Part shown: positions 24,215 to 32,308 of the stretch, one piece after another
Layout: each line of letters starts with the position of its first letter
Numbering within the stretch: the stretch's first letter is position 1
Origin: Achromobacter denitrificans NBRC 15125
Lineage (GTDB): Bacteria > Pseudomonadota > Gammaproteobacteria > Burkholderiales > Burkholderiaceae_B
NCBI RefSeq assembly: GCF_001571365.1
Contig: NZ_BCTQ01000001.1
Coordinates: 186,001-250,000 of the forward strand
Length of the DNA: 64,000 nucleotides
Direction of reading: 5' to 3'
The notes under the pieces: generated by a model
The model's database searches: none
Told to the model about the DNA's origin: nothing
What the model saw: only the letters and a program-made list of their open reading frames with translations
Position numbers and translations under genes: made by a program

Positions 24215-25744
24215 ATGCAAAACCTCCTGCTCGCCGATCTGGTCGTCGACCTGCCCCCCGCCGTCCGCCTGCAGCGGCTGGTCTCCAGCCTGCGCACGCA
24301 TTTCCGTTGCGGCGCCGTGGCGCTGCTGCAGCTGGAGGAAGACCACCTGCGCCCCATCGCGGTGGACGGCCTGACGCAGGATGCGCTCGGCCGCCGCTTC
24401 GCGGTGCAGCAGCATCCCCGGCTGGCGGCCATCCTGGCGCGGCGCGGCGTCACCTGCTTCCATCACGACAGCACCCTGCCGGACCCCTACGACGGGCTGA
24501 TCAACGGCATGGCGGGCGAACCCCTGCCGGTGCACGACTGCATGGGCACCAGCCTGCACATCGAAGGGCGGCCCTGGGGCGTGCTGACGCTGGACGCGCT
24601 GGAAGTCGGCACATTCGACGGCGACGCCCAATCCGACCTGCGCGACTACATCGTCCTGCTGGAAGCCGCGCTGCGGACGACGCGGCTGGAGGCCGAGATC
24701 CGCGCGCTGCGCGTGGCGCGCGGGGCCGAGCCGGCGGACAGCGCCGCGCCCGACAGCAACGAGATCCTGGGGCAAAGCGAATCCATCGGGCGGCTGCTGC
24801 ACGAGATCGAGGTGGTGGCGGATTCGGAGCTGCCCATCCTGCTGCTGGGCGAGACCGGCGTGGGCAAGGAGCTGTTCGCGCATCGCGTGCACCGCCTGTC
24901 GCGCCGCCGCGACAAACCGCTGGTCCACGTGAACTGCGCCGCGTTGCCCGAATCCCTGGCCGAAAGCGAATTGTTCGGCCATGCCAAGGGCGCGTTCTCG
25001 GGCGCGGTCACCGACCGCCCCGGGCGCTTCGAAGCCGCCAACGGCGGCACCCTGTTCCTGGACGAAGTGGGCGAACTGCCGCTCCTGGTGCAGGCCAAGC
25101 TGCTGCGCACCCTGCAGAACGGCGAAATCCAGCGGCTGGGCGACGACCGCCCGCGCCGGGTCGACGTGCGCATCGTGGCCGCCACCAACCGCAGCCTGCG
25201 CGACCTGGTGCGCGCGGGCGACTTCCGCGCCGACCTCTATCACCGCCTGTCCGTCTATCCGATCCCGATCCCGCCGCTGCGCGACCGCGGCAACGACGTG
25301 CTGCTGCTGGCCGGCCGCTACCTGGAGCTGAACCGGGCCCGCCTGGGATTGCGCAGCCTGAGGCTGTCGCCGGAAGCCGAGGAAATGATGCGCCGCTACC
25401 GCTGGCCCGGCAACGTGCGCGAACTTGAACACGTCATCAGCCGAGCCGCCATCAAGGCCGTCAGCCATGGCGCCAGCCGCAACGAGATCGTGACGCTGGG
25501 CGCCAAGCTGCTGGATTTGTCCGACGGCGACATGCCGTCCGCCCCGCTCGAAGACGAGGATGCCGGCGCGGACGCCGCGAGCGCGACGCCGTCGCTGCGC
25601 GCGGCCGTCGACGCCTGCCAGCGCCAGGCGATCCGCCGCGCCCTGGACGCCAACCAGGGCAACTGGGCCAATGCGGCGCGAGCGCTGGAAGTCGATCCCA
25701 GCAACCTGCACAAGCTCGCCCGGCGCATCGGCCTGAAGGGATGA
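24215..25744 (+). CDS. norR: NorR, nitric-oxide-responsive sigma54 activator
   Basis: Protein of 509 residues. The N-terminal GAF domain (about 15-160) retains the NorR iron-site pattern: Asp90 and Asp93 in LPDPYDGLI, Cys109 in VHDCMG, Asp127 in LTLDAL. The AAA+ domain (about 185-420) has Walker A GETGVGKE (212-219), SELFGHAKGAFSGA (251-264), Walker B TLFLDEVGELP and arginine-finger region RADLYHRLSVYPIPIPPLRDR. The C-terminal Fis-type helix-turn-helix is NWANAARALEVDPSNLHKLARRIG. The usual GAFTGA loop that contacts sigma54 reads GAFSGA here, a conservative Thr-to-Ser change. It ends 9 bp from the convergent Bug gene; no norB reductase gene is adjacent. Confidence 0.95.
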   Translation: MQNLLLADLVVDLPPAVRLQRLVSSLRTHFRCGAVALLQLEEDHLRPIAVDGLTQDALGRRFAVQQHPRLAAILARRGVTCFHHDSTLPDPYDGLINGMAGEPLPVHDCMGTSLHIEGRPWGVLTLDALEVGTFDGDAQSDLRDYIVLLEAALRTTRLEAEIRALRVARGAEPADSAAPDSNEILGQSESIGRLLHEIEVVADSELPILLLGETGVGKELFAHRVHRLSRRRDKPLVHVNCAALPESLAESELFGHAKGAFSGAVTDRPGRFEAANGGTLFLDEVGELPLLVQAKLLRTLQNGEIQRLGDDRPRRVDVRIVAATNRSLRDLVRAGDFRADLYHRLSVYPIPIPPLRDRGNDVLLLAGRYLELNRARLGLRSLRLSPEAEEMMRRYRWPGNVRELEHVISRAAIKAVSHGASRNEIVTLGAKLLDLSDGDMPSAPLEDEDAGADAASATPSLRAAVDACQRQAIRRALDANQGNWANAARALEVDPSNLHKLARRIGLKG

Positions 25745-25753
25745 GCGGCGCCG

Positions 25754-26722
25754 CTACTCGATCTTGATTCCCGTATCCCGTATCAGTTTCCCCCAGCGCT
25801 GCGATTCCGCCTGCACGCGCTCCTGGAATTCCTCGGGGGAACTGGACACGATGTTGAAGCCGCCCTGCTCCATGCTGTTCTTGACCTGCGGCGTCGCCAG
25901 GGTGTCGCGCAGCGCCTGCTGCACGCGCTCTCGCACCGCCGGCGGCAGGCCGGCGGGCGCCAGCATGCCCACCCAGGAATAGGCCTCGAAGCCGGGCACG
26001 AGCGCGGCGATGGGCGGCACGTCCGGCAGCGCCGGCGAGGGCTGGGCGGTGCCGATGGCCAGGGCGTTCAGCCGCCCGCCCTGCACGAAGCCGACGATCG
26101 TGGGCAGGCTGGCGATCACGACGTCCACCTCGCCGCCCAGCACCGCATTGAACATCGGCCCGCCGCCGCGGTAAGGCACGTGCGTCACCTTGATGTCCGT
26201 GCGCGCGGCCAGCGCCGCCAGGTTGAGGTGGTTCGAGCCTCCCACTCCGGACGAGCCGTAATTCACCTGGCCAGGATGCGCCCGCGCATAGTCGAGGAAC
26301 TGCTGCAGCGTGGTGATGCCGGTCTTCTTGGCTGTGAGCAGCACGGCGGGCATGGTGCCGATCAGGCTGATGTAGTCGAACGACTTGATGGTGTCGTATT
26401 GCAGGTTCTTGTAGAGCGAGCCGTTGACCGCGTGCGAGTCGAAGGCCAGCATCAGGGTGTAGCCGTCGGCCGGCGCGCGCGCCAGCTCCGCCGTGCCGAT
26501 GGTGCCGGACGCGCCGCCCTTGTTGTCCACCACCACGGTCTGCCCCAGTTTCTGCGACAGCACCGGCGCGATGTTGCGCGCCACGTAGTCGACCGAGCCG
26601 CCCGGCGGAAACGGCACGATCAACCGCAACGGCCTATCCGGATACCCTTGCCCCCATGCCGCCCCGGCGGCGGCGAAAAGCGCCCCCGCCGCGATGACGG
26701 ACCGCCATCGTTGCTTCATCAT
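25754..26722 (-). CDS. Bug-family tripartite tricarboxylate transporter receptor
   Basis: Periplasmic solute receptor of 322 residues. The signal peptide ends near AAWGQG, followed by the Bug signature YPDRPLRLIVPFPPGGSVDYVAR, then VVVDNKGGASGTIG, YGSSGVGGSNHL and THVPYRGGGP. Bug proteins bind carboxylates and related small ligands by water-mediated contacts and serve TctAB permeases encoded elsewhere. GGAG precedes the ATG. It lies 44 bp after the fused dehydrogenase gene on the same strand and is probably the third gene of the CoA-transferase operon, so its ligand may be the acid that becomes the CoA ester. Confidence 0.92.
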   Translation of the reverse strand: MMKQRWRSVIAAGALFAAAGAAWGQGYPDRPLRLIVPFPPGGSVDYVARNIAPVLSQKLGQTVVVDNKGGASGTIGTAELARAPADGYTLMLAFDSHAVNGSLYKNLQYDTIKSFDYISLIGTMPAVLLTAKKTGITTLQQFLDYARAHPGQVNYGSSGVGGSNHLNLAALAARTDIKVTHVPYRGGGPMFNAVLGGEVDVVIASLPTIVGFVQGGRLNALAIGTAQPSPALPDVPPIAALVPGFEAYSWVGMLAPAGLPPAVRERVQQALRDTLATPQVKNSMEQGGFNIVSSSPEEFQERVQAESQRWGKLIRDTGIKIE

Positions 26723-26746
26723 GCCCAGTCTCCTTTGGTGGTGTGC

Positions 26747-26766
26747 GGGCCGCTATGCTGCGGCCC
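26747..26766. other. Intercistronic stem-loop between fusion gene and Bug gene
   Basis: GGGCCGC (26747-26753) and GCGGCCC (26760-26766) form a perfect 7-bp stem with a 6-nt loop immediately after the stop codon of the fusion gene. No T-run follows on the minus strand, so it is more likely an mRNA-stability or attenuation element within the operon than a terminator. Confidence 0.4.
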
Positions 26767-28977
26767 TTATCGGTTCACATCGACGACGATGCGGCCTCGT
26801 ATCCTGCCCTCCAGCAACGGCGCCGCGGCCGCTTCGATCTCCGACAAGCCCAGTTCGCGGGTGTTGCCGTCCAGCATGCCTCGCGGCAGTTCCCGGGCCA
26901 GTCTGTTCCACGCCTCGGCGCGCAGCGCCATTGGCGCGTAGACGCTATCCACCCCGACCAGCGTCACGCCGCGCAGGATGAAAGGCGCCACTGTCGCCGG
27001 CAGGTCCATGCCCTGGGCCAGTCCGCAAGCCGCCACCGGGGCGCCGTAGCGCATGCCGGCCAGTACATTGGCCAGCGTGTGGCTGCCGACGCAATCCACC
27101 GCCGCCGCCCACGCCTCCTTCTGCAGAGGCTTGCCCGGCGCCGAGAGCGCGACGCGATCCAGGATGCCGCTGGCGCCCAGGCTGCGCAGATAGTCCGCTT
27201 CCTGCGGCCGTCCGGTGCTGGCCGTTACCGTATAGCCCTTGCCCGCCAGCAACGCGATGGCGACGGTGCCCACCCCTCCATTGGCGCCCGTGACGAGCAC
27301 CGGGCCGCCGTCGGGCGTGGCGTTGTGGCGTTCGAGCGCCATTACGCAGAGCATCGCCGTATAGCCCGCCGTGCCGATGGCCATGGCCTGCCGCGCATCC
27401 ATGCCCTCGGGCAGGGGCAGCAGCCAGTCGGCGGGCACTCGCGCGGCCTGCGCCAGGCCGCCCCAACGCGTTTCGCCCAGGCCCCAGCCATTGAGCAGCA
27501 CCGCGTCGCCCGGCTTGAAGCGCGGGTCGGCGCTGCGCCGCACCCGGCCCGCGAAATCGATGCCCGGCACCATGGGAAAGCTGCGCACGACGGGCGACCG
27601 GCCGGTGATCGCCAGCGCGTCCTTGTAGTTGAGCGACGAGTACGCCACGTCCACCAGCACCTCGCCCTCCGGCAACTCCTCCTCGGCGATGCGTTCCAAC
27701 CTGACCAGCGTCGCGCCCCCTTCGCCCTTCGCCAACTTCAATGCCCGATACGGCATGCCTGTCTCCCTCTCGGTGGCGCCGGCGGCCGTTGCAGCCGACG
27801 GCGCCGAGGCATAGCGCGACGCCAAGCCGGCCGCGATGCGCTCGTTCATCATTTCGGTGGTGCCATCCGCGTAGCAGAGCGCCTTGGCCGCCAACAGCCG
27901 CCGCGCCATGCCCTGGGCCGGCAACAGCCCGCCCGCGCCCAGGACCTGCACGCAGGCGGACACCGCGTCCAGGCATTCGTCGCCGGCGTACTTCTTGGCC
28001 ATGGCCGCGGCGGGCACGGCCTCGTCGGACTCCGCGTCGATCAGGCCGGCCGCCCGGTCGGTCAGCATCCGCAGGACCTGCAGCCGCAACGCCACGTCCG
28101 CCAGCGACCAGCGCAGCCCCTGCTGCTCGATGATGGGACGGCCGAAGGCCTGCCGGGAGGAGGCGTGGCGCACCGCCGCCCGCAGCGCGCTGTCCAGCAG
28201 CCCCGTGGCCATCGCCGCGATATGCGTGCGCGCCTTGTTGACACCGGCCAGCGCCATGGAGAAACCCTGTCCGGGCGCATAGAGGACATCACTGTCTTCG
28301 GCCGGATATCCCGTCAAGCGGAAGCCGCCGATGCCTGCCGCGCCCAGCCCTTCCAGCGGCTCGCCCGCGACGCGCTCGCACTGCGGCGCGCGCAGGTCGA
28401 CGATGAAGCAGGCGATGCCTGCGGACCCGCGGGCCGGCTCCGTTTGCGCGAACACCAGCGCCAGTTCGCCGCCAGCGGCGTTGGCCACCCAGGCCTTCTC
28501 GCCGTCCAGGATCCAGCCGCCCCCGTCGCGTCGCCGCGCACGCGTGGCGATGGCGGCGAAATCGCTGCCCGCGCGCGGCTCCGACATCGCGGTGCCGCCG
28601 ATCAGGTCGCCGGCCAACAGCCCCGGCAGGTAGCGCTTGCGGGCCGCATCGCTGCCGTGCTCCGCAATGCGCAGCGCCACGTTGTGCTGGTTGATGAAGG
28701 CGAAGGCGAAAGCGAAATCCGTTGCCCCCAGGACTTCGGCCACCCTGGCTCGCATGCGGTAAGGCAGGCCCAGCCCGCCTTGCTCGACCGGGATCTCGAT
28801 GCCCGCATGGCCCAGCCGGCACGCCTGGCGGATCAACCCGCCGGCCCAGGGCTGAGCGCCGCAGCCCGCCGCCGCGAGCGGCGCCACCTCGTCCCGCGCG
28901 AATGCCGCCACGCCGCGCAGCAGCGCGAGCGCCTCGTCGCTCAATCCCGCGTCGCGCTCGTCCAAGGCGGCATTCAT
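26767..28977 (-). CDS. Acyl-CoA dehydrogenase fused to acrylyl-CoA reductase-like (AcuI/YhdH) MDR domain
   Basis: One uninterrupted 736-residue reading frame carrying two enzymes. Residues 1 to about 390 are an acyl-CoA dehydrogenase ([79 protein letters not shown]). An Ala/Thr/Ser/Gly-rich linker follows. From Met408 comes a zinc-free medium-chain reductase of the AcuI/YhdH group ([48 protein letters not shown]). There is no stop between them, yet AGGGAG precedes the internal ATG at 27756, so separate initiation is also possible. The usual YEGT active-site segment reads YADGT. The first ATG overlaps the CoA-transferase stop. A combined desaturation/reduction role on short acyl-CoAs is inferred. 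Confidence 0.88.
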   Translation of the reverse strand: MNAALDERDAGLSDEALALLRGVAAFARDEVAPLAAAGCGAQPWAGGLIRQACRLGHAGIEIPVEQGGLGLPYRMRARVAEVLGATDFAFAFAFINQHNVALRIAEHGSDAARKRYLPGLLAGDLIGGTAMSEPRAGSDFAAIATRARRRDGGGWILDGEKAWVANAAGGELALVFAQTEPARGSAGIACFIVDLRAPQCERVAGEPLEGLGAAGIGGFRLTGYPAEDSDVLYAPGQGFSMALAGVNKARTHIAAMATGLLDSALRAAVRHASSRQAFGRPIIEQQGLRWSLADVALRLQVLRMLTDRAAGLIDAESDEAVPAAAMAKKYAGDECLDAVSACVQVLGAGGLLPAQGMARRLLAAKALCYADGTTEMMNERIAAGLASRYASAPSAATAAGATERETGMPYRALKLAKGEGGATLVRLERIAEEELPEGEVLVDVAYSSLNYKDALAITGRSPVVRSFPMVPGIDFAGRVRRSADPRFKPGDAVLLNGWGLGETRWGGLAQAARVPADWLLPLPEGMDARQAMAIGTAGYTAMLCVMALERHNATPDGGPVLVTGANGGVGTVAIALLAGKGYTVTASTGRPQEADYLRSLGASGILDRVALSAPGKPLQKEAWAAAVDCVGSHTLANVLAGMRYGAPVAACGLAQGMDLPATVAPFILRGVTLVGVDSVYAPMALRAEAWNRLARELPRGMLDGNTRELGLSEIEAAAAPLLEGRIRGRIVVDVNR

Positions 28978-30185
28978 CGCGCCGCTCCGGCAACTTCCAC
29001 GCCGGTCCGTATGGCGCCCGCCTCCCGCAGCGCAGCCAGGCTGGCGTCGTCGTAGCCGGCCATGCCGCGCAATAGCGCCTCGGTATCCTGCCCCAGCGCC
29101 GGCGGATATCCCAGCACAGGCTGGCCGTCGAATTTGAAGGGGTTGCCCAGCATGCGCACCGACTCTCCGCCTTGCGGGCGGGCCACGGCCTCGACCATGC
29201 CGCGAGACGCCGCCAGGGGATGCGCCAAGGCTTCGTCCACGCCCAGCACCAGCGCGGCGGGCACGCGCTGCGCGTCGAAGATGTCCAGCCATTCCTGCGC
29301 AGTGCGCCGGCTGATGGCGCCCGCCAGGTCGCCGGTCAGGGCGTCCACGTTCGCCACCCGCGCCGCCGGTGTGGCGTAACGGGCGTCCGACGCCAGTTCC
29401 GGCCTCCCGATGGCCGAGCACAAGGCCTGCCAGAATGCGTCGCCGGTGGGCGCCAGCGCGATCCAGCGGCCATCCGAACTGCGGTAGATATCGCTGGGAG
29501 CGATCATCGCGTGGCGCGCCCCGCTCGCGCGCGGCGCGGGGCCGCCCTGCAGGTAGCCTTGCGCCTGCCACGTCAGCATGGCCACCTGCGCATCGAACAG
29601 GGACACCTGGACGCGCTCGCCCACGCCGCAAGCCTGCGCCTGCACCAGCCCCGCCGCCACGCCCAGGGCCAGGTAGAGCCCGCCCGCCAGGTCCGCCACC
29701 TGATAGCCCACGCGCACCGGCTTGCCGCCCGCCTCGCCCGTGATGCTCATCAAGCCCGACATGGCCTGCAGCATCAAGTCGAAGGCCGGCGCGCCCGCAT
29801 AGGCGCCCCGGTCGTCCAGCCCGATCAGTTGGCCGACCACGATGCGCGGATTGATCGCCGCCAGCGTAGCGTGGTCCAGCCCCAGGCGGGCCGGCACATC
29901 CGAGGCGAACCCATAGATCACGGCATCGGCCTCGCGCACCAGGTCCTGGAAGGCCTGGCGGCCCAATGGATGTTTCAGGTCCAGCGCCACGCTGCGCTTG
30001 CCTCGGTTCACCGACAGAAAGAACGGCGAATCCAGCGCGTCGGATACCGGCGGCACCGAGCGCGCGTAATCGCCGCCCACCGGCTCCACCTTGATGACCT
30101 CGGCGCCCAGCTGGGCCAGCAGCTGGCCGGCAAACGGCCCGCCCAGCACCCAAGTCAGATCCAGTACGACCTTGCCCTGCAGCAT
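28974..30185 (-). CDS. Family III CoA-transferase (CaiB/BaiF, formyl-CoA transferase type)
   Basis: Protein of 403 residues that moves CoA between carboxylic acids. Family features are the N-terminal [48 protein letters not shown], and the catalytic-Asp segment [16 protein letters not shown] start at MLQGKVVLD because GGAGGGG precedes that ATG; the longer reading to 30296 passes through the regulator sites. It is first in the operon with the dehydrogenase-reductase fusion and the Bug receptor, and probably activates the imported acid to its CoA ester. Confidence 0.93.
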   Translation of the reverse strand: MLQGKVVLDLTWVLGGPFAGQLLAQLGAEVIKVEPVGGDYARSVPPVSDALDSPFFLSVNRGKRSVALDLKHPLGRQAFQDLVREADAVIYGFASDVPARLGLDHATLAAINPRIVVGQLIGLDDRGAYAGAPAFDLMLQAMSGLMSITGEAGGKPVRVGYQVADLAGGLYLALGVAAGLVQAQACGVGERVQVSLFDAQVAMLTWQAQGYLQGGPAPRASGARHAMIAPSDIYRSSDGRWIALAPTGDAFWQALCSAIGRPELASDARYATPAARVANVDALTGDLAGAISRRTAQEWLDIFDAQRVPAALVLGVDEALAHPLAASRGMVEAVARPQGGESVRMLGNPFKFDGQPVLGYPPALGQDTEALLRGMAGYDDASLAALREAGAIRTGVEVAGAAR

Positions 30186-30200
30186 GCCTGCGCCCCTCCA

Positions 30201-30339
30201 GTGAGTTAAATTCACAGCGTCTCGCGGCATGGCGTCCGTCGCCGCGATTCCCCGGTCTGCAACCATGGGGCGTATTCCAGCATGGGGCACGCGCAAGGGC
30301 CAGGCATCATTTCTCGCGACTGTTGTGAGGTAATTTCAC
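30201..30339. promoter_or_regulatory. Paired GTGA-N7-TCAC palindromes in the LysR/CoA-transferase divergent region
   Basis: Two near-identical 15-bp inverted repeats, GTGAGTTAAATTCAC (30201-30215) and GTGAGGTAATTTCAC (30325-30339), lie 16 bp before the CoA-transferase ATG and directly against the LysR ATG. The second extends to TTGTGA-N7-TCACAA. Both match the T-N11-A architecture of LysR sites. Binding by the divergent LysR protein to both would control the catabolic operon and autoregulate the regulator. Confidence 0.6.
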
Positions 30340-30340
30340 A

Positions 30341-31252
30341 ATGAAACCCAGACTGCCGCCGCTGACTTCCATCCGCGCCTTCGAATCCGCCGGCCGCCAG
30401 TTGAGCTTTACGCAGGCCGCCGACGAGCTGTCGGTCACGCATGGGGCGATCAGCCACCAGATCAAGGCGCTGGAAGACTGGCTGGGCGTAAAGCTGTTCC
30501 GGCGCCTGGGCAAGAAGATAGAGCTGACGGACCAGGGGCGGCTGTACCTGGACACCATCAGCCCCGCGCTCAACGCCATCGCCTCGGCTTCGCGCAGCCT
30601 GCGCTCGCGCGAGGTGCTGCGCGTCAACGCCTTGCCCACGTTCACCATGCGCTGGCTGTTCCCACGCCTGGCGCGATTCCGCGAGCAATACCCGGAGGTG
30701 GAGGTGGAGATTTCCACCGGGCTGGAGCCCTACCGCCGCCTCCCGTCGAACCTGGACGTGGTGATACGCCGCGAGGCCGAGCCGGTGCCGGGCCTCTACA
30801 AGCGCCGCGTGCTCAACGAGAGTTTCTTTCCGGTATGCGCCCCCGGCCTGCTGCAGCGGCTGCCGCTGGCGCGCATCACCGATCTGTCGCGCCACACTTT
30901 CCTGCACTGCCATGCGCGGCGCAGCGCGTGGAGCGACTGGCTCGCCAGCGTGCAGCACAGCCGGGTCGTGCCGGCCGAATCGCTGGAACTGGAGCACCTG
31001 TACTTCGCGCTGCAAGCCGCGCTGGACGGCCTGGGCATGACCATCGGCTATTCATCGCTGGTGGCCAGCGACATCGAGGACGGGCGGCTGGTCGCGCCGT
31101 TCGGGCCGCTCACCGTCCAGTCGCCCGGCTACTTCATCATCATCCGCGAAGAGCGGCGCCACGACCCGCTCTTGAAAACGTTCTGCGACTGGCTGATGGT
31201 GGAAGGCGAGCGCTTCAACAAGCATATGGAAACGCTGGTGCCGGGCGGCTGA
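30341..31252 (+). CDS. LysR-family regulator (GcvA-like) of the CoA-transferase operon
   Basis: Transcription factor of 303 residues. The winged helix (about 8-68) reads PLTSIRAFESAGRQLSFTQAADELSVTHGAISHQIKALEDWLG then LFRRLGKKIELTDQG, of the GcvA/AmpR branch. The effector domain (about 95-290) includes ALPTFTMRWLFPRLARF and LQAALDGLGMTIGY. It is transcribed away from the CoA-transferase operon across a 155-bp region holding two matched palindromes. It probably senses the operon's acid substrate or CoA ester. Confidence 0.93.
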   Translation: MKPRLPPLTSIRAFESAGRQLSFTQAADELSVTHGAISHQIKALEDWLGVKLFRRLGKKIELTDQGRLYLDTISPALNAIASASRSLRSREVLRVNALPTFTMRWLFPRLARFREQYPEVEVEISTGLEPYRRLPSNLDVVIRREAEPVPGLYKRRVLNESFFPVCAPGLLQRLPLARITDLSRHTFLHCHARRSAWSDWLASVQHSRVVPAESLELEHLYFALQAALDGLGMTIGYSSLVASDIEDGRLVAPFGPLTVQSPGYFIIIREERRHDPLLKTFCDWLMVEGERFNKHMETLVPGG

Positions 31253-31341
31253 GCCCGCCTCGGGCCGCCGGCATGGCGCAACGCGCCTTGCCGCCCGGGC
31301 GGCCCTGTTAGTATGGGCACGCCGCAAACCTACTCGCCGCC

Positions 31342-32280
31342 ATGCTCAACACTGCCCTGCGCTATTTCCTGGAAGTCGTGGACTCCGGCTCGCTGACCGT
31401 CGCCGCGCAGAAGCTGCACGTGGCGCCCTCGGCGGTCAGCCGAATGGTGCGCAAGCTGGAAGAAGAACACCAGACCCTGCTGTTCGACCGCCACGCGCGC
31501 GGCATGGTGCTGACCGAAGCCGGCCAGCTGCTGAAGGCCTATGCGCGCCGCGCCTCGCTGGAGGCCGAACGCGCCCGCGCCGAAATCCGCGACCTGAGCG
31601 AGATCGGCCAGAAGCTCATCCGCATCTCGGCCAACCAGGCCTTCGGGCGCGAGCTGCTGCCGCGCGTGATCGGCGAAATGCGCGCGCTCGAACCGGCGCT
31701 GCGATTCGAGCTCAATATCCTGCAATCCTCGGAAATCAACCGGCGCGTGCGCGAAGGCGAGGACGATATCGGCATGAGCTACAACCTGTCTCCGCCGCAG
31801 GGGGTGCACGTGCAGTATGCGCGCCGCATGCCGGTCTTCGCCGTGATGGCGCCGGATCATCCCCTGGCCGGCAGCAAGACGCTCTCGATGCGGGACATCG
31901 GCCAGTATCCGGTGGCGCTGATGGGCCCCGGCAGCACCATACGCTTCATCATCGACCTGTGCTGCATGCACGAGAAGTTCGAACTCAACGTGGCGATGAC
32001 CTGCAATAACCAGGGCGCGATCCAGACCAGTTGCCAGCAGTGGGGCGCGATCAGCTTTTCCGGCGACCTGACGGTCATGACCTCGACCGAGCGCGGCGAG
32101 CTGATCGCGATCCCCATGTCCAACGCCGATCTGCACCAGCGCAATATGCACATCCAGACGATGGCCGGCCGCCAGCTGCCGCCCAGCGTCACCCGCTTCG
32201 TCGAGGCGCTGACGGCGCACATCGACGCCGCCTACGCCGACCCGGCCTGGCTGGCGGTGGGGCCCGACGCCGCCCGCTAG
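31342..32280 (+). CDS. LysR-family regulator
   Basis: Transcription factor of 312 residues. The N-terminal helix-turn-helix reads ALRYFLEVVDSGSLTVAAQKLHVAPSAVSRMVRKLEEEH, and the effector domain includes FGRELLPRVIGEM and the Cys-containing stretch IIDLCCMHEKFELNVAMTCNNQGAI. It converges on the M81-peptidase gene, ending 28 bp from it, so by position it is a candidate regulator of the peptide-transport operon running 39118 to 32309. The LysR at 39379 is a second candidate. No operator could be assigned. Confidence 0.92.
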   Translation: MLNTALRYFLEVVDSGSLTVAAQKLHVAPSAVSRMVRKLEEEHQTLLFDRHARGMVLTEAGQLLKAYARRASLEAERARAEIRDLSEIGQKLIRISANQAFGRELLPRVIGEMRALEPALRFELNILQSSEINRRVREGEDDIGMSYNLSPPQGVHVQYARRMPVFAVMAPDHPLAGSKTLSMRDIGQYPVALMGPGSTIRFIIDLCCMHEKFELNVAMTCNNQGAIQTSCQQWGAISFSGDLTVMTSTERGELIAIPMSNADLHQRNMHIQTMAGRQLPPSVTRFVEALTAHIDAAYADPAWLAVGPDAAR

Positions 32281-32308
32281 GCAGGCGGCGGCGAGCCGTG
32301 CCGTCGGG

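Noticed and set aside
26767-30153. A single 1128-residue minus-strand reading frame
   Set aside because: Only the part from 28977 codes for recognisable domains. The upstream part is an Arg/Gly/Ala-rich shadow of the CoA-transferase gene, which lies in another frame and has all its family motifs.
31290-31303. GCCGCCCGGGCGGC palindrome before the LysR gene at 31342
   Set aside because: It has no loop and no U-tract, and such GC palindromes arise often by chance at this composition.
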